From Linum tenue (Eukaryota > Streptophyta > Magnoliopsida > Malpighiales > Linaceae): 64,000 bases of DNA. The stretch lies in the NCBI GenBank assembly GCA_946122785.1, contig CAMGYJ010000008.1, positions 53,702,963 to 53,766,962 of the forward strand, in the 5' to 3' direction. The translations under genes were made by a program, and so were the position numbers. Shown one piece after another: positions 10,994 to 21,307 of this stretch. The notes beneath the pieces were generated by a model that was not told the DNA's origin, searched no databases, and saw only the letters and a list, made by a program, of their open reading frames with translations. Positions within the stretch are counted from its first letter, which is position 1. Every line of letters starts with the position of its first letter.

Positions 10994-12292
10994 AGTCCAC
11001 TATTGTGTGTGGTAATGTTTGGTGTGATTTTGAATGCTTGGAGCCAGGTTGTATGCCCAAATTTGAAAATTTTGAGGGATCCAAGCATAGAAACTTATAC
11101 ATTTGCATGATGATAGTGGCACTTTTTGTTATGAAGCTTTTGGTTATTAGCATTGTCTATGGATGATTTGCTTGTGATTGTGTGCAACCTATTATGATGA
11201 TTGAGACATGTATTAGGTTTGTTCATAGATTCATTTCTCATGTGTTTGTGAACCGATAGATGTTTTGAATCGATTACTTGCTTTTCACAGTTTCCTATGC
11301 GTCAAGTTTAGGAAATTAGAACGAATGATTGAGCACCTAGGTAGCCACATGATACTTGTGTTGTTCGTTTCTTTCTTGTGCGATAGACCCCCCTTTACAT
11401 GATGGGTAGCATTCACGTTGTTGCTAGCGATGAAGATGGAGGCATAGGTTTAGTCCACGACCCAACTGTTGACCGACCCAATCACATCATCCCTTAGTCA
11501 ACCCCTTTGGGTCGTGTGTCTAAGGGTCGTTCTCGTGTTAGGTAGCTCACGCTACTTGAGCTTGATTGATTTAGATAGAGCGACCCTACTTTATTCGTGT
11601 CTACACCGTATTGAGTCACCCTTGTATTTGGAAGCTCCATTCATACCGTTTGAGCTTAAATGAGGTTCCACATGAGTGATTTGTTTATGGTTTTGCTAGG
11701 AATGTGAAGTGAGTGTAGAGGTAGGTCTTAAAAGTGAGCATGGTTCCATAAGTTAAAGAAATGTGGCATGTGTATAGAGCTCTCTATAGCCCCCAAAGAA
11801 AGGAGAGAAAAAAGCAAAAAGAAGAAGAAAAAAATAGGTCAATAAGAGGGCAAAGAAGAAAAGAGAGTGGCCACAAAAAATATAATAAATGTTGAACATG
11901 CTCTTAGAAGTGTTGTTTAGCATGCAAGCTTTAGGAACACTTACATGTTGTTCTCCTACCACACTCTTGTGCTTGAAATTGAATAGCAAATGTAGAAAGA
12001 AAGATAGTTGTGAATGGGTTGGTGATTGGTTGTGTTTTGCAAGTGTGGGAAGTGTGGTTTTTGGCCGTTGTTAGTGGTCATTGTTTGTTGAGGAAGGTTC
12101 TAGATCGAAGCCTTGTACTTTGCTTCTAGGTTAAAGTTGTGGAACCTCATGAAATACGTGCCACCACCAAAAATCCTTTTCCCCATGTCCTAGACCCTAG
12201 CCAGTCATTTGAACATGTGTCTAAGATCTCCGGACAAGCTAGAAACGACATCCATCTTGTGAGCTCTAGCATTTAGAGGCTACCATTATGGT
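10994..12292 (+). other. Ty3/gypsy 3' internal region, truncated at right
   Basis: It matches the 3' untranslated zone of the intact element at 42276-43610 block by block: ctaggtagccac, ttcttgtgcgatagaccc, ggaggcatagg, cctagccagtcatttgaaca, ctctagcatttagaggct. It ends at 12292 where a copia element begins. The expected polypurine tract and 3' LTR are missing here. No gene is seen. Confidence 0.6.
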
Positions 12293-12552
12293 TGTTATAA
12301 AACGCGCTGGTACGGATCGGGAAATCGCTGGAATCGAAAAAGCAAGAATACGAAAGAGAGAATCGAAAACACGATACATGATTTACGTGGTTCACTAACA
12401 CGATGTGTGTTGCGAGAGAGAGCCAGTTTCACGATATCGAGGAGATTACATATTACAGAGGAGATGAGAAGTATTTATACTTCTCCATGTGGGTCTAACC
12501 CCCGACTAATCCAGTCGTAGCGGCTCATAGTCCGATTCAAGTCACATCAACA
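12293..12552 (-). repeat. Ty1/copia 3' LTR (minus strand)
   Basis: On the minus strand it starts TGTTGATGTGACTTGAATCG and ends ...GTTTTATAACA, giving the TGTT...AACA termini usual for copia LTRs; length 260 bp. The 18 bases upstream on the minus strand (12553-12570) read as the copia polypurine tract, ending in GGTGGAGATTTG. It is inserted in the 3' zone of a Ty3/gypsy element. A matching 5' LTR is not present in the window. Confidence 0.75.
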
Positions 12553-12570
12553 AATCTCCACCTTGACTTG

Positions 12571-13850
12571 AATCCTCTTCCTATGAAATCTCTAATGTAC
12601 TCTGCTCCTTCTCTCTCTCTCTACCCCGCCATCAATGCCCTGTAGGGCGGAGTCACCCACTCAAGACATTCAGCAAGTCCAAGCAGTGTTGGAACTTGCC
12701 ATATGGAACTTGCTTTGTGAACATATCAGTAGGATTATCCGCGGTGCCAACCTTCTTCACCTTAATCCTCTTCTCTGCCCTCAAGAAATGATACCTCACG
12801 TCGATGTGCTTAGTCCTCTCATGGTGGACTTGATCCTTGGCCAAGCATATTGCACTCAAACTATCGCTATACACCACTGCCTGATCATGATGTAGACCCA
12901 GATCACAAACCAGTCCCTTCAACCATATTCCTCCTTAGCAGCTTTTGTCAATGACATATACTCTGTCTCAGTAGTAGACAATGTCACCGCCCACTGCAGA
13001 GTTGCCTTCCAGCTCACTACAGAACTCCAAAGAGTGAATACATAACTGGTCATCGTTCTCCTCGTAATAACATCTCCAGCATAGTCCGAGTCAGAATACC
13101 TAGACACTAAGCAGGCAAGCACTCTGTATCACTTCCGAAGCTAATTCCCACATAAGGTGTACCCTTAAGGTACCGCAAGATCCTCTTCACTGCCTGCCAA
13201 TGCTCCTTCCCAGGCTTTATCATGAACCTGCTGACAACACTAACAACATGTGCAAGGTCAGGTCTAGTGCATACCATAGAGTACATCAAGCTACCTACTG
13301 CACTATCATATGGGACTCTCGACATGTACTCCTTCTCAGCCTCTGGCTGTGGTGCATAAGCTGAGGATAGATGAACATTTGAAGCACTAGGAGTATTTAA
13401 GGGTTTTGCTGAAGACATGCCAAACCTCGACACTATCTTCTGGATGTAGCTCTTCTGTGACAAGAAAAGCTTCTTCTTCGACTTGTCCCTGTAAATCTCC
13501 ATACCCATGATCTTCTGAGCAACTCCCAAATCCTTCATCTCAAACTCAACACTGAGAAGCCCCTTTAACTTCTGGATATCAGACTTCGAGCTTGCATCTA
13601 TGAGCATATCATCCACTTACAGAACTAGATATATCATCGAACCATCCTTTGCCTTTCTGTGATATACACAACAATCATATGGACTTCTGTTGTAGCCCAG
13701 CTCAAGCATGTAAATGTCAAATCTCTCGTACCACTGCCTCGGAGATTGCTTAAGTCCATACAAGGACTTCTTCAGCTTACAAACATAGTCTTATTTTCCT
13801 GGAACCTGAATCCTTCTGGCTGAGTCATATAAATTTCTTCTTACCTCATC
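12571..13850 (-). pseudogene. Ty1/copia pol fragment: reverse transcriptase and RNase H (Tork/Tnt1-like)
   Basis: In minus-strand order: IYMTQPEGF near 13840; KKSLYGLKQSPRQWY (about 13750), the RT thumb region; the YVDD box near 13615, where Tyr is replaced by a stop (TAC to TAA); then the 13107-13616 frame with VDDMLI, MKDLGVAQKIMGMEIYRD and YMVCTRPDLAHVVSVVSRFM-type blocks; then RNase H in 12919-13122 (SDYAGD, LSTTETEYM) and 12653-12922 (SDSLSAICLAKDQVHHERTK, NPTDMFTK). Several stops and frame changes separate these blocks. Integrase, protease and gag are absent, so this is a 3' fragment. Resemblance of the RNase H and VGSLMY blocks suggests the Tork/Tnt1 group. Confidence 0.85.
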
Positions 13851-13859
13851 CCAATCAAT

Positions 13860-14076
13860 AGGATGAATTGCCTAAACTTGATCAATTTATGCCTGGAGGT
13901 ACATTGGTGTTCCCTGGATGGCGAAGCTGTTTTAGTTTCTCCCAGAGTTGGTACATTGGTGTTCCCTGGATTTCCATTTGCCAAATATAAGTTACAATGG
14001 CCTTGACTTCGGGATTGTCGACCCATCGAGAATCAAATCTAAAGAGGGACCGACTAAAAAAAATTGTCGTTTTCAT
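13860..14076 (-). pseudogene. LINE (L1-like) ORF2 fragment, endonuclease-RT linker
   Basis: The minus-strand frame reads SLFRFDSRWVDNPEVKAIV, then GTPMYQLWEKLKQLRH. This is the linker after the endonuclease domain of plant L1-like ORF2. A block ggtacattggtgttccctgg is present twice (about 13901 and 13951), a small local duplication. Only this piece survives, abutting the copia fragment. Confidence 0.6.
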
Positions 14077-15480
14077 CTAAAATCTAAAAATATAAACCAA
14101 TTGATAAACATAAAAAAAAATAAAACAACAAAACAAAATTCATCAAACTTACAAGTTGAGTAAAAGCTAGTACATACGAAATGTATAATACAACACCACT
14201 CATATGCATTCAGTCGCTCATTTGTTGGCCGAAAAGAGTTGAATCCTCTTGACTGGCTTAAATTCCATGTAAACCAAACAGCTAGACCAAAAAAAAAAAA
14301 AAATTTACATACCCAAATTCCATATCAGAATACATATTTGCCCATTGCCGTTCCTTTCCTCAAGCAATAATGATCATAAGAAGAACCTCACCGCCATGAA
14401 CATTATTATATTATTGCCCCCACCAGCACCATGACCATTAATCATTACAAGGATTTCGAAAGTATACCGTTGGAGTTTCATGCTATTCCTTTGCGTCCCT
14501 TCCTCCAACATCTAACAGACAAACACTTGAAGCAGGAGGCAAGGGGCAAAGAAAATCTAAAACAACATAATTTAATTATTGCATATATATAGTTTGTCCC
14601 TCCAATTATGGTTTCATATATACATAGGAGACCTCATTCTTATTAATCAATTATTATTTCAGTAGAGCTATCTATCTATATTGTTTGGGCGAATAATTAT
14701 ATGATGGATGTTACCTGTTGAGAAGGAAGCACTTAGATGTGGAAAGGAGTTGCTGTCTGCTGCATGTCAACATGTGAGCCACATGATGTGTTTGTTAATG
14801 CAGCAGTACTAACCAACCAACCAACTCTTTACAAAAACTGTTGTCTAATTAGTTATAAGAACTCGTATCTTAGTTAATCATGTCCTTTCTGAAGTAAACC
14901 CCACCAATTAAACAACTTGTTGTTGTAGGATTATTTGCGATGATGGATGATCTTCAGTCAAATCATAAAGGAAGCTGGTCAAGGTCAACTGGATGAAGAA
15001 TCTTGATTAGGTTTCGAATGTGAACAAGTAAAAGATACTCGGCCGAAATTTATACGCCACCGTATGGCCCCAACCAATTCGACCCACTGCTACTTGGATT
15101 GCTATCCCATGCATCACAAGCCTAGTTTTCAAGTAAACCAAGATTTTCAGGTCAGATTAAGGCAGTTGTATATTAGGGAATCCATTGTCAAACTCAAAAT
15201 TAGCTGACACCTTCTTGGAGAACCTACCTATGACCTACCAAGTGAAGTTATTGCCTCTGTAATTATGAGATAACTAGGCAAAGTACCCATGTAATTTTAT
15301 TTTTTTGTTTTGTTTTTGTGTAGCATTCTTAGAATTTGAATACTAGCGAGTTTGGAGTTTACATGTACCCGCCATCCTCAAGGAAATCGGTGTGATGCAT
15401 GACCATATAGGGATGGTAATTATCTATTGGATCTCAAGTCTCCTTCTGGCATGATTATTGGATCCCAGGAACTGTTCTTG
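14077..15480. other. Non-coding, no gene recognised
   Basis: AT-rich sequence with short homopolymer runs (A-rich near 14290) and no frame that reads as a protein. I see no convincing terminal repeats or RNA gene. Confidence 0.4.
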
Positions 15481-16640
15481 CTACTGCCTTTCACCGAGTC
15501 GTTGCTGCAGTTGCCAAATCGGAAGCTAGGATCTGCGATATTGTTTCTTCACATGGTGAGGTGGTAAGATGGGATCTCATTTTATTTTTAATATGAGAGG
15601 GGGTGCAGGGAGAGAGAGAGAGTTTGCTTACCTTATTAAACTCCTTTGATTTTAGTTTCTCCGCTTTTAGTCCAAGCATAATTATTTGGACTCCTAAACC
15701 AAATTCACCTTTTTCAGTTAGCTCTATGTACAGAAATTTTGTGAAGAATAATTTCCCGAGAGTTCCAGATTATCCTGCCGCTACTATTTGGAATACAATT
15801 GTTCCATCCAAGATTTGCTTCTTCCTATGGACTCTGTCTCACAACAGAATCCTTACTCTCGACAATCTAAAGAAGAGGGGCTGGTCACTTGCGAACCATT
15901 GTATCTTGTGTTGCAGCTTTGAAGAATCAGCTAATCACCTTTTCTCTGAATGTGCTTTTGCTAGAGATGTCTGGATGACTATCCACAGAGGGTGTCCTGC
16001 TATTTTTGATCCTACAGGTGATGTGATATCGTGTCAATTATCCGCAGATGGCCTACTGTAACTCCGGATTGTATTGAAGCTTGGCTCAAGTTTGTTGTCC
16101 TTCATGCTGCCTATTTACAACTCTGGCTTGAACGCAACATGAGGACCTTCCAAGATGTTCTAACTTCCTCTAGTACTGTCGCTCGCAAAATTTTGGTGAT
16201 GGCAACTTCTCGGATTACTGCTCATAACAAAGTCGATAAAGCCCAAGCCATGAGCTGGGTTGCAGACTGTCTCTCAAGAATCTAATGCCTCCCAAGACTG
16301 TGCTTTTCTCTTTTGGTTTCTGCTGACTAGTGTTTTCATTCCTCGATGCTGCTTTTTTGTTGGCTTTCCTGGTTCTGTTTCTCTCGTAGAATCAGCTTTG
16401 TTGCCGTGTCTCCTTTGTTGATTGTTGTTGTTCGCTACTTTCAGTTGCACCATCAGGGGTGGCCGGTTCCACCTAGTTGGCTTTCCTTTTCCTTTTCTTT
16501 TCTTTTTCCTCTGTTTCTTTGTTTTTGGCTCGGTTTCTTGTCTGGGACTTTGTTGGGTTGGTTCAATCTGAACCTTTGCCTTTGACTTTTTTTTTGTTCT
16601 CTCTCTTAATATATCATCACCATTATAAAAAAAATCATCT
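15481..16640 (+). pseudogene. LINE (L1-like) 3' fragment: RT C-terminus with zinc-binding domain
   Basis: The frame from about 15490 reads ICDIVSSHGEVVRWDLIF and then, in 15603-16061, IIIWTPKPNSPFSVSSMYR and PSKICFFLWTLSHNRILT, followed by C-x2-C and HLFSEC residues. This is the zinc-binding domain found after reverse transcriptase in plant L1-like elements. A frame change near 16031 leads to the C-terminal block (WLERNMRTFQD) ending at 16285. A long T-rich 3' region and an A run near 16625-16635 mark the element's 3' end. The reverse transcriptase core and ORF1 are missing (5' truncation, usual for LINEs). Confidence 0.75.
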
Positions 16641-17664
16641 ATCCACAGGGAATTTTACTCAAAGTCAAGTAGTCTCATTGATTATGGGGTAGGGTATGAA
16701 CGGTGAAGTATATTTTGGAGTTTTAAATGAATTGGGTAGGTTATGAGTATTGCTTTCGTATTCTAAATGCGTATAGATTGTGTATGGATGCTTACTTACT
16801 TGAGGTTGTTTTAATTAAATATTCAAATTTGACCTATTTGTAAAATTTAAAACATTTAGACATCAAAATGCTATACAAAAATATGTAGGTACTAAATGTA
16901 CATTAAATTGATATTTTTAGAACTTATATGAAAATACTTGTGTTAGATACTAAATATTAAAATCTATTATGTTTAGATATCAAACTAAAATTTGTATATG
17001 GATATAAATACACTCAAAATCTACGAATTAAAATCTCAATCCAACTTAAATAAATTAGTAATAATATTATAATATAAACTCATGAAACTCTACTATTTAC
17101 CTTATATTTGGATTTTATAACGAAATATATGAACATAAGTAATTCTAGCACCTACTAATTCAATTAGCCCAAATTTTCTCGGCCCAGCTAGATCCAAATG
17201 ATGAATATCTCTCCAAGTAAGGCAACGCAACGGCCCAACAATAATATATGCGGGACACGTGTATTCTGTTTTGGGCCTTATCAAACTCAATACTTTCTAG
17301 TCTTTACCTTAAATGGTGGGGAAAAAATGTCTTTCTTTTAGTCAAATAAAGTGGTAACCGTTTTAATAGGTAGTATTTGGATAATTTGATTTGATTAATC
17401 TGGATAATTTATTTGTTTTGGTTTGGTTAAATCTGTTAGCTTGTTTGTTTTCGCTGGTTTGGTTTCAGACACTTCTAAACAATGAAACCAAGTTAACCAA
17501 TTAATTAATTAACTATATATCTAATATATTATATAAACATAATAGTTTGCATAACAACTCAACAGCCAAATGTTCCTCCTTTTAGACTCGTGAAAAATAA
17601 AGCTCAATATTGTTCTTATGTTGTATATTTGTATTTGTAAATGCAGACCATAATATATATATAT
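16641..17664. other. Non-coding AT-rich spacer
   Basis: No frame or repeat that I can assign. It ends in a short (TA)n tract (about 17652-17664) that abuts the first of a chain of TIR elements. Confidence 0.4.
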
Positions 17665-18069
17665 GGTTCAGGCTAGAGTACACCTGACGTACGCAGTACG
17701 CCTGCGTTCACACCAGAAAATTAATTAATAATTATAATTAAAGTAATTATTAATAAAAATATAAATTACAATCACATCTATTAATTTATTTTTCTCTATG
17801 TTGTGATCCCAAAAAATAGTTTACCATTCGTTATGCTTAATCAATCATTTAAAAATTCATTATAACAATTCCAGTACCTTCTATCTCCCAACAATGATTA
17901 ATACCACCTAAATTGTTTGTTTAAATTAAAAGAGCCGGTGTGGTGAGTGTTACTTTAACGTTTCGTCTGATTTGCTTTAATTTCTTCAAATCAAACTTCC
18001 ATTGATTAATTATCCTAAAACAACATTACCAGTTTTGCTTCACTTTTTCGTGTTCTTGTATGAAAACTG

Positions 18070-18985
18070 AAAGTAGGTAGTCACCTGAAACTTGGGTTTG
18101 GAATCGTTATTCCTTTTGTCCCTTCCTGACCAGAATTTGATCTCCCAACTTTCTTCCCTCCATTCTCAATCTTATCTCCCTAATTCCAAATATCCAACCA
18201 ATGCAGCATCATCGTCTTTGGAGCGCAAATTTTCATCTCCCCTCTCAAGAGAGCTAAATTCAAGGAAGCAGTTGTCTCTGGAGAACAGAAGAGCAATTTT
18301 AGGTTCAAGAACCTTGCAGTGTCGAGATCGAGCAATTTTCTCTGTTACCGTTCATTCGAGACTCAATAGTCCAAAACCTGAGATAGTTCAACTTCAATTC
18401 CAAGCAACTCCTCATTTTCACTCCTTCTGACAAGACCCAAATCCACGCCGCCCACCTCTTCAGCAACAGAGTTCACAGCTGCGCCACGATTACACAGGAA
18501 TTCCCTTTCCAAGATGCTCGCAGTAAGAGCCAAAAATCTCATACATAAATGCCAGAGATTTGCACACAGCTTGGCGAGTTTCCATGCTCTGTTTCTCGGA
18601 ACAACTAACAGAGTTGTCCATAATAACATAAATAAAAAACGGAATTATAAAATCAACCAACACAGTAATTGGAAATAAAAAGTAGAGGCCCCTACCTAAT
18701 ATTACGAAATCGAACCACCAAAAGTAGAGTAATGAACATAAATGAAACTTATTTCACCGGACATCCCTATAAGCAAACTTCACTCCAATGTTGGGATTGA
18801 ACTCGACCAGGAAGCCCTTCATCCTGAATCTGGAAACTAGATTGGACTTACCAATGGTGGAGCTCCAAATAATCATCCCCTCTAACAGGTACTCACCCCC
18901 AATCAGCATCCCTGTATCGTACCCATCCGTCACTGCCGCAAAGCCCACCTCCGTCCGCCACCACAATTAGAGAGAGACAGAAATA
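18070..18985 (-). other. Gene-like interior of the TIR element, unidentified
   Basis: Open frames occur on both strands: plus 18092-18430 (serine-rich, MGLESLFLLSLPDQN), minus 18363-18629 (LAKLCANLWHLCMRFLALTA) and minus 18754-18966 (GYDTGMLIGGEYLLEGMI, GFLVEFNPNIGVKFAYRD). Because the neighbouring WD40 fragment reads on the minus strand, the minus frames may be exons or UTR of the same or another captured gene. I recognise no family. Confidence 0.3.
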
Positions 18986-18990
18986 GAAGC

Positions 18991-20183
18991 TAGCCTCGCC
19001 TCCCATTCACACAGTATTGCTTCACCGCAAGTTTTATTGGTTGACGAGGCGCGTTTGGAGGGAGACGTTGGAGGTGGACCAGAGGATTAGGGTTTCTCGA
19101 GGCGAAATCGAGGAGATCACCGTTGTTGCAGAATTTCACGCAGGAGACGACATGTTCGTGGTGTCTCGCGCAGCGGCGGATCCAGGACATAAGAGAACAC
19201 TGGGCCGTATTTGAATAGAATATTAGATACCATAAACAAAAAATATATAATAATATAGTTTTCATTACAACGCCAATTATACAAGAAGGTCTTTTAATTT
19301 AGCAAATTCATCAATAATATAATCTCCATCCATACTAATAATATACTCTTTTTCAAAGAAAATAGCTAAGTAATCAACGAGAAATTCATCGCTCATTTTG
19401 TTGCACAAATCAATGTTCATGTTCCATTGCTGAAAATATTCTCTTCATGGTAGTTGTTGAAACGGCTAGGTCAACAGTAGACAAATCAACCGACAAATCA
19501 ATTTGTATTATGTGTCCATCTCTAAAGAATGCATCTCATAGCCTTCAAAGTCTCGAGGCTAAACTCTTGAGCAAGTTTGTAAATATTTTCTTCATCAAAA
19601 CACCAGAAAGAACGGTTAGAATCTAGTGCCCCACTCAATTGAGGTAATCTAAATGATGACTCAGCAAGTTTGTAAATATTTTCTTAATCAAAAGAATGGA
19701 AAGAAAACCAGCTCGACGGGCTGGCAGAGAAATCCATTTTGGGTCTGCTCTTCTTGTTTTGTTTTGGGGGATTGGAAATTTTTTTGAATTTTGCAAGGAA
19801 GCGTGTTCTTTAGTTTAGAGTTTTTTATTTTATTTTAATGAAACTTTACACTTTTAGGTTTTCATGTCATTTTTCAAATAAAAGCATTGGGGCTATAGAA
19901 AATTTAGTATAAATTTAGAGTAATGGTTTGGATATGTTCATCTGAACCATTTTCCTAGTTACACAAAATCCTATTATCAAATAAAACTAGACAGAATTTT
20001 AAATAGCATTGGGCCAAATACCTAAATCGAAAAATTTTACAAGCACTAAACTAACTCTGGATCCGGAGGAGGGCTGGGCCGGGGCCTGGGTTGGCCCAGC
20101 CCTGGATCCGCCACTGGTCTCGCGGTCTTGAGGAGTCGGAATGATTTGTACGGTGGCGGGGACTGCTGACCGCTCCTACCCAT
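18991..20183 (-). pseudogene. Captured WD40-repeat gene fragment (WDR5-like), split by a hAT element
   Basis: On the minus strand an ATG at 20183 opens MGRSGQQSPPPYKSFRLLKT. If the hAT element (19171-20116) and one copy of its target duplication are removed, the frame continues directly as HEHVVSCVKFCNNGDLL (about 19150-19100). After a frame change come TLILWSTSNVSLQTRLV (about 19090-19040). The order SCVKF, G-DLL, TLI-WS, L-RLV is that of the first repeat of plant WDR5-type proteins, which in the complete gene form the WD40 propeller of histone-methyltransferase (COMPASS-like) complexes. Only one repeat is present and the frame is broken, so no function is expected. Confidence 0.6.
19171..20116 (-). 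mobile_element. hAT element, deletion derivative with transposase C-terminal remnant
   Basis: Its ends are CAGCGGCGGATCCAGG (19171) and the complement CAGTGGCGGATCCAGG (20116), flanked by perfect 8-bp direct repeats GTCTCGCG (19163-19170 and 20117-20124), as expected for hAT. On the minus strand about 19480-19290 the broken frames read STTTMKRIFSAM and, with shifts, a pattern like the hAT C-terminal dimerisation domain (around ttcatcgctcattttgttgc and agtaatcaacgagaaattca). The catalytic core is missing. Confidence 0.8.
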
Positions 20184-20508
20184 TGACGGAGAAAGCAGAG
20201 AAGAAGACACCTGGAATGAGTTGATGGAATTTCCAATTCTAAACACAAACTTTAGGACTTTGGAATAGTGATTTGGAAAAATCAAGAACTAGAGTTTATA
20301 TATGAAAAAGTTATAGATTTGAACATAATGGACGGTAAAAATTGATTGGGGACTAAAACTTACACAAAAATTATTTAATGGACGTGATTGTAATTCTAAT
20401 TATTATACATTAATTAAATATTCATAATTAAATTAAAATTATTTAATATTAATTTTCTAGTGTGAACACAGACGTACAGCGTACGTCGGGTGTACGCTAG
20501 CCTTTGCC

Positions 20509-20532
20509 ATATATATATATATATATATATAT
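20509..20532. repeat. (TA)n spacer between TIR elements
   Basis: A pure TA tract separates the right end of the 17665-20508 element from the left end of the next MITE. Confidence 0.8.
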
Positions 20533-20939
20533 GGTGCCTTCTACGGTACCCCGGGTGAAATCCGGGGTACCGCATACCTTGAGTATGAAAACGCTATCTA
20601 GACCTCGAATTAGCAGGATTTTTGGGCATGATACTATACCCTAACCCTTAATGAGTGAACCCTGGGTCCTAATTATCTTAATCATTACCTATAAACCCTA
20701 AGATGCTGCATTACTTTTTTTTTGCCTATATTTGGACGAATCATAACCGTCGATTATTGTTTCTAATTAAATTGATCTTGGGGTATAAGATTTAGAGAAT
20801 TAAGATCTAGATTTTGATCTTTATGGGTTAGAGTATAGTATAATGTTCGAAAGATCAGTCAATTCAAATTCTAGATAGTGTTTTCTTACTTAAGGTATGC
20901 GGTACCCCGGATTTCACCCGGGGTACTGTAGAACTCCCC
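20533..20939. mobile_element. MITE, family A copy 1
   Basis: The 407-bp element has inverted termini (GGTGCCTTCTACGGTACCCC and the complement GGGGAGTTCTACAGTACCCC). Within each terminus lies a hairpin, GGTACCCCGG-N7-CCGGGGTACC on the left. The inner ends pair over GCATACCTT and CTATCTAGA. It is bordered by (TA)n on both sides. No coding capacity. Copy 2 is at 22901-23304. Confidence 0.75.
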
Positions 20940-20959
20940 ATATATATATATATATATAT

Positions 20960-21235
20960 GGTGAAGACTGGTGTACGTCAGGCGTATAGTATACGTCAGG
21001 TGATTTAGCCGTTAGATGTAGTTAGATGAGCTCCGACCGATCTCAACGGTCAATTTTTGTTTTTCATTAAATCAAACTTCGGGTTAGGGTTTAGAAAACC
21101 GGTGTCTGGGGTTTATCCATTAGAGGTTAGGGTATAGTATCATACCCCAAACTCGATTTAATTTATGGTCTAGATAGAGATATCTCACTAATAGTACCTG
21201 ACGTATAGTATACGTCTGACGTACGCCAGTCTAAC

Positions 21236-21237
<2 letters not shown>
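20960..21237. mobile_element. MITE, family B copy 1
   Basis: The 278-bp element has termini GGTGAAGACTGGTGTACGTC and the complement GGGTTAGACTGGCGTACGTC. Each terminus contains the near-palindrome CGTATAGTATACG. It is bordered by (TA)n. Two further copies, the second truncated, lie inside the CACTA element at 33030-33345 in opposite orientation. Confidence 0.75.

Positions 21238-21305
<68 letters not shown>
21238..21305. repeat. (TA)34 microsatellite
   Basis: 68 bases of uninterrupted TA between two TIR elements; the longest such tract in the window. Confidence 0.95.

Positions 21306-21307
<2 letters not shown>

Larger units (their letters stand above)
17665..20508. mobile_element. TIR element inserted in (TA)n, carrying captured gene sequence
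   Basis: The ends are GGTTCAGGCTAGAGTACACC at 17665 and, reversed, GGCAAAGGCTAGCGTACACC at 20508, followed on both sides by matching GTACG-rich and AT-rich blocks (ACGTACGCAGTACG versus ACGTACGCTGTACG, then GTTCACAC, then AGAAAATTAAT). It is bordered on both sides by TA repeats, so the target duplication is probably TA. The interior (about 18070-20290) is richer in GC and includes a WD40 gene fragment on the minus strand, split by a hAT element. No transposase belonging to this element is seen, so it is non-autonomous. Confidence 0.7.

Noticed and set aside
12635..12895. Plus-strand ORF of 86 codons
   Set aside because: Antisense of the copia RNase H block, which is recognisable on the minus strand.
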